A stretch of DNA of 5,236 nt. Source: Treponema sp. (GTDB taxonomy: Bacteria; Spirochaetota; Spirochaetia; Treponematales; Breznakiellaceae). The notes below the pieces were generated by a model. The model saw only the letters and a list, made by a program, of their open reading frames with translations. It made no database searches and had not been told where the DNA came from. The stretch is taken from assembly GCA_031275515.1 (NCBI GenBank), contig JAISOQ010000020.1:1-5236 (forward strand), given 5' to 3'. Positions 1-5,236 of this stretch are shown in pieces; the first letter of the stretch is position 1; every line of letters starts with the position of its first letter. Both the position numbers and the translations under genes were made by a program.

Positions 1-13
1 TGAAACGGCCTCA

Positions 14-42
14 TTGTAAAAACATCCATTTTATGCTAAAAA
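14..42 (+). promoter_or_regulatory. Possible weak sigma-70 promoter for the citrate synthase gene
   Basis: TTGTAA at 14-19 (4 of 6 matches to the -35 consensus) is separated by 17 bases from TAAAAA at 37-42 (4 of 6 to the -10 consensus). This would start a transcript near 49-50, giving a leader of about 20 bases that includes the ribosome binding site. The region is AT-rich, so chance matches are likely, and the true promoter could lie left of the window. Nothing else is recognisable in bases 1-58. Confidence 0.25.
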
Positions 43-60
43 GAATGCATATTTATACAT

Positions 61-65
61 GGAGG
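61..65 (+). promoter_or_regulatory. Shine-Dalgarno site fixing the citrate synthase start
   Basis: GGAGG lies five bases before the ATG at 71. Three in-frame ATGs compete, at 59, 71 and 80. The one at 59 overlaps this site and has no ribosome binding site of its own. The one at 80 has GGAGGG only one base upstream. The ATG at 71 is therefore the best-supported start. Confidence 0.75.
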
Positions 66-70
66 TCGTA

Positions 71-1426
71 ATGGAGGGTATGCGGGGCTATATATCCAGG
101 ATAGCCGGAAATGATTATATCAACTTAGAACTCTACGACAAATTCAGCGTCAAACGGGGGCTCCGTAACGCAGACGGGACTGGCGTACTTGTGGGATTGA
201 CCCGTATAGGAGACGTTCACGGTTATGTTATGGAAAAAGGCGAAAAAATAGCGGTAGACGGCAGGCTCTTTTACCGGGGTATAGACGTAGCGGACCTTGC
301 TAACGCCTCCGCCGCCGAAGGCCGTTACGGTTTTGAAGAAACCGTCTATCTTCTTCTGTACGGTTCCCTGCCTACCCAGGAACAGCTTGACGAGTTCTGC
401 CTCCTCATGGGGCGGAACCGGGCCCTGCCTAAGAATTTTGCCGAAGACAGTATCATGAAGGCCCCTTCCCGGGACATCATGAACAAGCTCGGACGTTCGG
501 TACTGACCCTCTATTCTTACGACGATGACCCGGAAAACCTCTCCCCGGAGAATGTACTCCGTCAATGTTTAGAGCTTATCGCCCGTTTTCCCACCATTGT
601 GGCTTATTCGTACATGGCAAAAAAGCATTACTACGATCACGAAAGCCTCATCATCCATTTGCCGGAATCAAACTGCCAGAGCGCCGAGACCGTCCTTTCC
701 CTTATCCGTCCGGACCAGAAGTTTACCCGCCTTGAGGCGGAAATTCTCGATCTGGCGTTGATCCTCCACGCGGAGCACGGAGGGGGGAACAACTCTACCT
801 TTGCGGTTCACTTGGTTTCCTCGGCGGACACGGACACCTATGCGGCCCTTTCCACGGGTATCAATTCCCTGAAAGGCTTCAAGCACGGAGGCGCCAACAT
901 CAAAGTGATGGGCATGATGGAGGACATCAAACAGCATGTTGCCCATTGGGACAGCGAAGGGGAGGTAGCCGATTACCTGGCGAAGATACTGAGGGGCGAA
1001 GCCTATGACGGACGGGGCCTGGTCTACGGCCAGGGACACGCGGTATACACCAAATCCGATCCCCGGGCGATACTCCTCAGAAACAAAGCCGCTGTGCTTG
1101 CGGAAGAGAAGCGGCTTACCGATGAATTCAACCTGTACCGTCTTATCGAAAGGCTCATGCCCGGGGTTTTCAAGACAATCAAAGGATCGGATAAGGACAT
1201 CTGCGCCAATGTGGACTTCTATCCCGGCTTTGTCTACAAGATGCTGGGCATCCCCTCGGAACTTTTTACCCCTTTGTTTGCGGTGAGCCGCGTCGCGGGG
1301 TGGTGCGCGCACCGGCTGGAGGAGATCATCTCCGGCGGACGCATCATCAGGCCCGCCTACAAGTGCGTCCAGTCCCGCTTCCCCTATATTCCTATGGCCG
1401 AACGGAAAAACGAGCAGGCCGAATAG
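71..1426 (+). CDS. gltA: Citrate synthase (Si-type, citrate/2-methylcitrate synthase family)
   Basis: Condenses acetyl-CoA with oxaloacetate to citrate in the cytoplasm. Using the ATG at 71 the protein is 451 residues. The family signatures are intact: HAEHGGGN at 233-240 (oxaloacetate-binding His region), catalytic His272 in KHGGAN, His323 in GQGHAVYTKSDPR, and catalytic Asp382 in NVDFYPG. An Arg that probably binds substrate is at 407 in SRVAGW, with a further basic patch, RIIRP, at 424-428. The N-terminal part (ELYDKFSVKRGLRNADGTGV, then LFYRGIDVADLA) resembles the roughly 450-residue form I associate with Firmicutes and Bacteroidetes rather than the E. coli NADH-sensitive enzyme; that placement is from memory. 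The gene stands alone on its strand, convergent with the EF-G-like gene. The likely role is supply of 2-oxoglutarate for glutamate synthesis. 2-Methylcitrate synthase activity cannot be excluded, but no propionate-pathway genes are adjacent. The gene shows no frameshift or internal stop. Confidence 0.95.
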   Translation: MEGMRGYISRIAGNDYINLELYDKFSVKRGLRNADGTGVLVGLTRIGDVHGYVMEKGEKIAVDGRLFYRGIDVADLANASAAEGRYGFEETVYLLLYGSLPTQEQLDEFCLLMGRNRALPKNFAEDSIMKAPSRDIMNKLGRSVLTLYSYDDDPENLSPENVLRQCLELIARFPTIVAYSYMAKKHYYDHESLIIHLPESNCQSAETVLSLIRPDQKFTRLEAEILDLALILHAEHGGGNNSTFAVHLVSSADTDTYAALSTGINSLKGFKHGGANIKVMGMMEDIKQHVAHWDSEGEVADYLAKILRGEAYDGRGLVYGQGHAVYTKSDPRAILLRNKAAVLAEEKRLTDEFNLYRLIERLMPGVFKTIKGSDKDICANVDFYPGFVYKMLGIPSELFTPLFAVSRVAGWCAHRLEEIISGGRIIRPAYKCVQSRFPYIPMAERKNEQAE

Positions 1427-1445
1427 CGGGGTTCGATAGTATTGG

Positions 1446-1469
1446 AAAATAAAAGACGCCGGGAGGCGT
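1446..1469 (-). terminator. Second (distal) terminator hairpin for the EF-G-like gene
   Basis: Read on the minus strand, a five-base-pair stem (ACGCC/GGCGT, 1456-1469 on plus coordinates) with a four-base loop is followed by CTTTTATTTT at 1455-1446. The short stem makes it weak alone. It lies directly downstream of a stronger terminator and looks like a backup that also protects the convergent citrate synthase gene from antisense read-through. Confidence 0.55.
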
Positions 1470-1500
1470 AAAAAAAACCGTCCGGGGGTTTCCCGGACGG
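1470..1500 (-). terminator. Rho-independent terminator of the EF-G-like gene
   Basis: A perfect nine-base-pair GC-rich stem (CCGTCCGGG at 1478-1486 with CCCGGACGG at 1492-1500) has a five-base loop. On the minus strand it is followed at once by eight T residues (the A run at 1470-1477 on the plus strand). This is a textbook intrinsic terminator for the minus-strand gene ending at 1615. On the plus strand the stem is followed by GGCCTCCTTATCC, not a T tract, so citrate synthase has no canonical terminator here, although the stem may still form a stable 3' end. Confidence 0.88.
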
Positions 1501-1544
1501 GGCCTCCTTATCCTGGCAGGCGAGAAAGGGGTCTGCGAAAATTG

Positions 1545-1589
1545 AGGACCCTTGTGGAAATGCGGAACGCCGTATTCCACCCGGGTCCT
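1545..1589. repeat. Long imperfect palindrome in the convergent intergenic spacer
   Basis: AGGACCC (1545-1551) pairs with GGGTCCT (1583-1589). Inside it GTGGAA (1554-1559) pairs with TTCCAC (1575-1580), and inside that TGCGG (1561-1565) pairs with CCGTA (1570-1574) around an AACG loop. The arms are interrupted only by a TT/CC internal loop and one bulged A. This gives 18 pairs in the plus-strand RNA, one of them G-U; the same position is an A-C mismatch in the minus-strand RNA. It is not followed by a T tract in either direction, so it is not an intrinsic terminator. It may be a dispersed extragenic palindrome or an RNA structure in the 3' untranslated region of the EF-G-like transcript. Confidence 0.6.
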
Positions 1590-1614
1590 GCCGGACGGTA
1601 AGAGTTTTGTCTTG

Positions 1615-3702
1615 TCACTCTTCGGCTTCCTGGATACGGAAAGCCTGGGCCGCTTTGATAACATCCTCGGCGATCCGCCCGGAGATGGGGGCGTAATGGT
1701 CAAATTCCACGCTGAAAGAACCGGTGCCGCTGGTGATGGACCGTAAATCTATCGAATAGCGCAGCAATTCCGCCTGGGGAACCTGGGCGCGGATTTCCTC
1801 TATGCCGCCGCCTATGTCGTCCTGGCCCAGAATCTTACCCCGTTTCCCCGAAAGGTCTGACATCACGTCCCCCAGGTACTTGTCTTCCACAAAGACCGTA
1901 AGGTTCATGATGGGTTCCAGAAGGGTAGGAGACGCCTGGCGCATGGCTTCTCTAAAGGCGTTCCGGGCGGCAAGTTTGAAGGAAAGTTCCGATGAATCCA
2001 CCGGGTGATATTTGCCGTCGATGAGCTTTACTTCCACATCCACAACAGGGTATTGGGCCATAGTACCCCGGGCCATTCCTTCGGCGATACCTTTTTCCAC
2101 GCCGGGAATATAGTTCTTGGGGATGGCCCCGCCGAAAATGGCGTTCACGAACTGGTAGGTTTCTCCCCGGGGAAGAGGGGCTATTTCCATGACAACTTTG
2201 CCGTATTGGCCGTGGCCGCCGGTCTGCTTTTTGTGGGTGTATTCAGCCCCGGCTTTTTTGGTGATAGTCTCCCGGTAAGCCACCCTGGGCACATGGGTCT
2301 CCACTTCGATCTTCTGGTTGACCCGGATCTTGTCCAAGATGATGCCGATCTGAAGTTCACCCATACCCGAAATAACCGTTTCCCTGGTTTCAGCGTTAAA
2401 GTTATAGCGGAATGTCTTGTCTTCTTCCGCGGCCTTTACCAGGAATTCACCCAGCTTGTCGTCATCTTTTTTAGCCGCTGCGGATACCGCTACTCCATGT
2501 ACCGGCTCGGGGAGTCTGAGGGGCAGGAAAGTGAAGTTTGAGTCCCCTGCGGTGATGGTGTCATTGGTTTTCAGCGTGGGGGACTTGGCGATGATCCCTA
2601 CATCCCCCGTATTGAGTTCCCGAATTTCTTCGAGCTTTTTGCCCTGGCAGACGTAGAGTTTGCCTACCCGCTCCTTCTTGTTTTCAGTGGCATTGAAAAT
2701 TTCCGATTCGGCGGAAAGCCTGCCGCCGTATATTTTGACCCAGGAAAGTTTCCCGGAGAACTGGTCATAGGTGGTCTTGATCACCAGAGCAGCCAGGGGC
2801 TTGCCGGGATCAAGCTGGAATTCCTGTTGGGAACCATCGGCGCCGATTACCACGTCCTTGACGGAAACGCTGCCGGGACTTATATCGGTCATAAAGTCCA
2901 GGAACGCGGCGAGCCCGGAATTTTTCAGAGCCGCCCCTGCAAAAACCGGTATGAAGGCATTAGCCGCCAGGGCCTCCACAAGGCCGATGTGCATTTCTTC
3001 TGCGTCCAGGGATCCCTTGTCTATGTATTTCTCCATCAGGGAATCGTCCCCTTCGGCGGCGGCCTCGATGAGCCGCTCCCGGGCGGCGTCAGCGGCGGCC
3101 TGGTATTCGGCGGGGATGGGCGCTTCTTTTTCAAGCTCTCCGGCGGTCCCTGCGGTATAGGCTTTGGAATTAAGGACATCGATGATCCCTTTATAATCAG
3201 GACCCGTCCCCATAGGCAGCGTAAAAGGCACGGGGTCTACCTTGAATTTCTCCTTGATGTCCTGGAGGCTCTTATTAAAATCGGAACGCTCGTCGTCCAG
3301 TTTGGTGACAAAGAAGCCCCGGGGTTTCTTCCGGCTTTCCAGATTACGCCAGAGCTTTACCGTCTCTATCTGCACACCCGCCTTGCCGTCAACAGTCAGC
3401 AAAGCGAATTCCGCAGCCCTGAAACTCAGGATCACATCCCCGATAAAATCCGATGATCCGGGAGTATCGAAGAGGTTTATCTTCCGTCCGTTCTTTTCCA
3501 CGCGGGCCAGGGCAGTATGAATAGAAATCTTCCGTTCGATTTCTTCGGGACTGGCATCGCTTACGGTCTTCCCCGATTCGACGGTTTCCGCACGAGGAAT
3601 CACTCCGCCTGCAAAGAGAAGATGCTCAAATAAGGTTGTTTTGCCGGTTCCGCCATGCCCGGCTATGGCTGCATTTTTTATACAATCCGTCGTGTAACTC
3701 AT
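1615..3702 (-). CDS. fusA: Elongation factor G-like translational GTPase (EF-G2 class)
   Basis: A 695-residue, full-length EF-G-architecture protein that binds GTP and is expected to act on the ribosome. The G domain starts with P-loop GHGGTGKT at 15-22, then switch I remnant RKISI at 57-61, DTPGSSDF at 79-86, and TKLD at 133-136. Domain II begins near 300. Domain III has SGMGELQIG at 445-453. Domain IV has GGHGQYG at 495-501 and IPKNYIPGVEKG at 527-538, with the tip histidine kept at 566 in DGKYHPVDSSE. Domain V runs from LEPIM at 595 to DLRSITSGTGSFSVEFDHY at 652-670. Canonical EF-G has AHIDAGKT, RGITI and DTPGHVDF; this protein departs from all three and matches the divergent second EF-G class. 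A standard EF-G gene probably lies elsewhere in the genome. The start at 3702 is supported by AGGAAGGAG seven bases upstream. The gene is monocistronic, with its own promoter and terminator. Whether it performs ordinary translocation, ribosome recycling or a regulatory task cannot be told from sequence. Confidence 0.93.
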   Translation of the reverse strand: MSYTTDCIKNAAIAGHGGTGKTTLFEHLLFAGGVIPRAETVESGKTVSDASPEEIERKISIHTALARVEKNGRKINLFDTPGSSDFIGDVILSFRAAEFALLTVDGKAGVQIETVKLWRNLESRKKPRGFFVTKLDDERSDFNKSLQDIKEKFKVDPVPFTLPMGTGPDYKGIIDVLNSKAYTAGTAGELEKEAPIPAEYQAAADAARERLIEAAAEGDDSLMEKYIDKGSLDAEEMHIGLVEALAANAFIPVFAGAALKNSGLAAFLDFMTDISPGSVSVKDVVIGADGSQQEFQLDPGKPLAALVIKTTYDQFSGKLSWVKIYGGRLSAESEIFNATENKKERVGKLYVCQGKKLEEIRELNTGDVGIIAKSPTLKTNDTITAGDSNFTFLPLRLPEPVHGVAVSAAAKKDDDKLGEFLVKAAEEDKTFRYNFNAETRETVISGMGELQIGIILDKIRVNQKIEVETHVPRVAYRETITKKAGAEYTHKKQTGGHGQYGKVVMEIAPLPRGETYQFVNAIFGGAIPKNYIPGVEKGIAEGMARGTMAQYPVVDVEVKLIDGKYHPVDSSELSFKLAARNAFREAMRQASPTLLEPIMNLTVFVEDKYLGDVMSDLSGKRGKILGQDDIGGGIEEIRAQVPQAELLRYSIDLRSITSGTGSFSVEFDHYAPISGRIAEDVIKAAQAFRIQEAEE

Positions 3703-3722
3703 TGGGGAACTCCTTCCTAACC

Positions 3723-3751
3723 ATATTGGAACGGACTTTGCATATTGTCAA
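3723..3751 (-). promoter_or_regulatory. Candidate promoter of the EF-G-like gene
   Basis: On the minus strand a perfect TTGACA (plus coordinates 3746-3751) is followed after 17 bases by CAATAT (3723-3728), only 3 of 6 to the -10 consensus. TATGGT (3720-3725) at 20-base spacing is an alternative. A start near 3716 would leave almost no leader before the AGGAAGGAG ribosome binding site at 3710-3718, which is a reason for caution. The perfect -35 hexamer in the right orientation is the main support. Confidence 0.4.
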
Positions 3752-3759
3752 GAAAAAAT

Positions 3760-3788
3760 TTGTAGCTATGGAAAAAATTCGTTAAAAT
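3760..3788 (+). promoter_or_regulatory. Candidate promoter of the coiled-coil gene
   Basis: TTGTAG at 3760-3765 and TAAAAT at 3783-3788 (5 of 6 to the -10 consensus) are 17 bases apart. The start would fall near 3795, placing the TTG at 3800 almost at the transcript end and favouring a later start codon. The -35 hexamer sits only eight bases from the -35 of the divergent EF-G promoter, so the two polymerase sites are back to back. Confidence 0.4.
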
Positions 3789-3807
3789 ACTGTAATATAT
3801 TGAGGAT

Positions 3808-3814
3808 TAAGGGG
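3808..3814 (+). promoter_or_regulatory. Ribosome binding site of the coiled-coil gene
   Basis: TAAGGGG matches the anti-Shine-Dalgarno core. It lies 12 bases before ATG 3827 (rather long) and three bases before the in-frame GTG 3818 (rather short). It lies downstream of TTG 3800, so it cannot serve that codon. The choice between ATG 3827 and GTG 3818 changes the protein by three residues only. Confidence 0.5.
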
Positions 3815-3826
3815 AAAGTGAACCAA

Positions 3827-4888
3827 ATGGACGACAGGAAAAAAACAATCAGGGAGTACGAAGACAAAAAAAAGGAAACCCTGGATTCGATTGAGGTAAT
3901 GCTGGAAAAGTTGGGTGCATCCATTCTGTCCCATTCAGACCAGGATGACGATTCGGATTATTGCCGGCTTACCCGGGACATCAAGGATTCCGAGGTGTAT
4001 ATCTCCGCCATTGAAGAGGACATTGCCAGGATTAAAGCGGCGGAAGAGGATATTCAGAGGAAAGATCAGGAAACCACAGCCCGGACCAAAGATCTTTCAA
4101 AGCTTTTTACCCGCCTGGGAGAATGTGTTCTGGGGGACGACTGCATTGATGCGATTAAGCCCTATCAGGCACAGGCGGAAACCCTGTATTCTAAGATTAA
4201 ATCCTTAGAAGATCGGCTGGAACAGCTTGAAGATCGGGGGGAGGGTAATGTTTTTACCTGGATAGGTAAAAATACCCAGGGGGTGGTGATCCGTTCCTTT
4301 TTGGGAACCAGCCGGAACAGCCTTCAAAAGATTTTTACCGCCGCGGGAGAAAAATATTCCCAGTCGGTTTCCATAGAGATAGAGACCAGTGACCGCATCA
4401 GGCCGCTTCTTGGGGAAATCGATACCGTTAAAAAGGACTTGGAGGTTCTTGGCGCCGCTCTTGTCCGCCTGAAAGAGGAACGCCGGCGTATAAACGACGC
4501 TTTTAGTCCCGATGGGGGTCCGGCTAAAAAAATACAGGCCCTGGAACGGCGCATTGCCCATTCCAAGGAGGAACTGAGGGGCGTGTTCCTGCAATATGGC
4601 CGCAGCATTGAGGCCGAAGCCGCCGCCCCTCCTATGGAAGAGGCGGATACCCGGCTTCTGGAAGCCATTCGTAAAAGCCGGCAGTCTATTCGGGAATACG
4701 ACCGGGAGATCGAAAAGCTTGAGGCTTCCCTGGCCATAGACGAGGAGAAGGCGGCTATTGCCAAGATGGAAAAGGCCGTCAAAGACCACGAAGCGCGGAT
4801 CCGGGCCGGCGAAGATGCCATAGCAAGCCTTACCGCGCAAATCGGCGAGGCCAAGGCCCGGATAGAGGAATTGACCAGGGTTTTGTAG
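3827..4888 (+). CDS. Unrecognised coiled-coil protein with four internal helical repeats
   Basis: I do not recognise this 353-residue protein. It is highly charged and predicted almost wholly helical, with no signal peptide or membrane segment, so it should be cytoplasmic. Likely coiled-coil stretches are about residues 1-29, 47-95, 112-138, 192-225, 232-262 and 274-353. A less charged, possibly globular part at about 140-180 contains FTWIGKNTQGVVIRSF. Cysteines occur at 46, 100 and 106. A 15-residue motif centred on a glycine recurs with glycines at 30, 98, 174 and 258. Residues 47-70 (RLTRDIKDSEVYIS...) also align with 276-299 (RLLEAIRKSRQSIR...), which suggests internal duplication. ATG 3827 is chosen over TTG 3800 because the ribosome binding site lies after the TTG. 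The gene is divergent from the EF-G-like gene and 173 bases upstream of the topoisomerase gene. A structural or scaffold role is plausible, but no function is claimed. Confidence 0.85.
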   Translation: MDDRKKTIREYEDKKKETLDSIEVMLEKLGASILSHSDQDDDSDYCRLTRDIKDSEVYISAIEEDIARIKAAEEDIQRKDQETTARTKDLSKLFTRLGECVLGDDCIDAIKPYQAQAETLYSKIKSLEDRLEQLEDRGEGNVFTWIGKNTQGVVIRSFLGTSRNSLQKIFTAAGEKYSQSVSIEIETSDRIRPLLGEIDTVKKDLEVLGAALVRLKEERRRINDAFSPDGGPAKKIQALERRIAHSKEELRGVFLQYGRSIEAEAAAPPMEEADTRLLEAIRKSRQSIREYDREIEKLEASLAIDEEKAAIAKMEKAVKDHEARIRAGEDAIASLTAQIGEAKARIEELTRVL

Positions 4889-4956
4889 GGGCGGCGGGTT
4901 ATCCAGAACCCCGGGGCGCAAAGAAAAATGGAAAAGCTGCTTTTAACACGGTTATC

Positions 4957-4985
4957 TTGAAGCCTGCCGGGGTTATGGGTATACT
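4957..4985 (+). promoter_or_regulatory. Sigma-70-type promoter for the topoisomerase B-subunit gene
   Basis: TTGAAG at 4957-4962 (4 of 6) and TATACT at 4980-4985 (5 of 6) have the ideal 17-base spacing. Transcription would start near 4992, giving a leader of about 70 bases. This is the best promoter match in the window. Between the coiled-coil stop at 4888 and this site only a weak GGGTT/AACCC stem (4896-4911) with no T tract is visible, so read-through from the upstream gene is also possible. Confidence 0.6.
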
Positions 4986-5019
4986 CCAATTAGGACCCCT
5001 GCAAATAGAAACCAAAAAC

Positions 5020-5040
5020 CATAATCGTACGGTGATTATG
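5020..5040 (+). promoter_or_regulatory. Inverted repeat in the topoisomerase gene leader
   Basis: CATAATC (5020-5026) and GATTATG (5034-5040) form a perfect seven-base inverted repeat around GTACGGT. It lies inside the predicted leader RNA, 14 bases before the GAGG ribosome binding site at 5054-5057. It could be a weak RNA hairpin next to the translation start or a DNA operator. The stem is AT-rich, so stability is modest. Confidence 0.35.
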
Positions 5041-5061
5041 ATGGTAATGTATTGAGGAAAT

Positions 5062-5236
5062 ATGCCAGTAAAGCGTGAAAACAAGGACCCTCCGGCGACA
5101 GAGAATGTAAAAAAGATGACTAAAACAGCCGGCCAGACCAAAGCAGCTTCTCCGGTCTACGATGAATCGAAGATCAAAACCCTCTCGTCCCTGGAACACA
5201 TACGGCTGCGGACCGGGATGTATATAGGCCGTTTGG
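5062..5236 (+). CDS. parE: Type IIA topoisomerase B subunit, N-terminus (ParE-like, partial)
   Basis: The first 58 codons are present and the gene continues past the right edge. The product would be the ATPase subunit of topoisomerase IV (or gyrase), which drives DNA strand passage. The diagnostic element is LEHIRLRTGMYIGRL at residues 44-58, the N-terminal signature that leads into the GHKL ATPase domain. GyrB and ParE proteins usually read RPGMYIG here; Thr replaces Pro at residue 51. The ending GRL resembles ParE of spirochaetes and Bacteroidetes as I remember it, while GyrB tends to have ST or DT at that point, so ParE is preferred but GyrB is not excluded. About 32 lysine-rich residues precede the conserved YDESKIKTLSSLEH segment, a longer tail than in E. 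coli ParE or GyrB. The ATG at 5062 is supported by GAGG four bases upstream; Met19 has no convincing ribosome binding site. Confidence 0.82.
   Translation, partial: MPVKRENKDPPATENVKKMTKTAGQTKAASPVYDESKIKTLSSLEHIRLRTGMYIGRL

Noticed and set aside
59..70. Start of citrate synthase at ATG 59
   Set aside because: This ATG overlaps the GGAGG ribosome binding site that serves ATG 71 and has none of its own.
668..1312. Long open frame on the minus strand inside citrate synthase
   Set aside because: It is antisense to a gene with intact catalytic motifs, its translation is low-complexity and resembles no family, and it has no ribosome binding site of note.
1478..1500. Intrinsic terminator for citrate synthase on the plus strand
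   Set aside because: The stem is strong, but it is followed by GC-rich sequence without a T tract in that direction.
1392..1703. Minus-strand open frame across the intergenic spacer
   Set aside because: It overlaps both flanking genes in other frames and passes through both terminators and the palindrome, so it is unlikely to be translated.
2005..3456. Several plus-strand open frames opposite the EF-G-like gene
   Set aside because: They are shadows of a GC-rich coding sequence whose minus-strand translation is clearly EF-G. They show no domain-like sequence.
3800..3826. TTG 3800 as start of the coiled-coil protein
   Set aside because: The ribosome binding site at 3808-3814 lies after it, and the predicted transcript start at about 3795 leaves no leader.
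4891..4920. Terminator after the coiled-coil gene
   Set aside because: Only a five-base stem (GGGTT/AACCC) can be drawn, and A-rich sequence, not T-rich, follows it.
4205..4989. Two long minus-strand open frames opposite the coiled-coil gene
   Set aside because: The plus-strand frame has a start, a ribosome binding site, a promoter and a structured internal repeat. The minus-strand translations are Ser/Arg- or Phe/Gly/Pro-rich and typical of antisense frames.

Overview
The window carries four protein genes. The third is unrecognised and the last runs off the right edge. The likely source is a spirochaete of the genus Treponema, perhaps one of the moderate-GC termite-gut or free-living lineages. 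This is an inference from the spirochaete-like start of the last gene, the EF-G-like paralogue and the base composition. No rRNA, tRNA or other taxonomic anchor is present, so the genus is a moderate-confidence guess.

Layout. (1) Positions 71-1426 (+) encode an Si-type citrate synthase with all catalytic residues present. (2) Positions 1427-1614 are a convergent intergenic spacer. It holds tandem terminators that serve the minus-strand gene and a separate, long imperfect palindrome that no gene explains. (3) Positions 1615-3702 (-) encode a full-length EF-G-like translational GTPase of the second (EF-G2-like) class, with altered switch residues. (4) Positions 3703-3826 are a short AT-rich divergent promoter region. 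(5) Positions 3827-4888 (+) encode a 353-residue, highly charged, mostly helical cytoplasmic protein that I do not recognise. It contains four diverged copies of a 15-residue motif. (6) Positions 4889-5061 are a leader with a good sigma-70-type promoter, a small inverted repeat and a five-codon mini-ORF. (7) Position 5062 to the right edge (+) is the N-terminus of a type IIA topoisomerase B subunit, most like ParE.

How the genes relate. They do not form one pathway. Citrate synthase feeds carbon into the oxidative branch of the TCA cycle, probably for 2-oxoglutarate and glutamate synthesis. The EF-G-like protein acts at, or near, the ribosome. The topoisomerase subunit acts in chromosome topology. 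The coiled-coil gene lies just upstream of the topoisomerase gene in the same direction with no clear terminator between them, so some cotranscription is possible, but the topoisomerase gene appears to have its own promoter. No mobile element, CRISPR array or phage signature is visible. The items most worth a second look are the internally repeated coiled-coil protein, the palindromic element at 1545-1589, and the altered GTPase centre of the EF-G paralogue.
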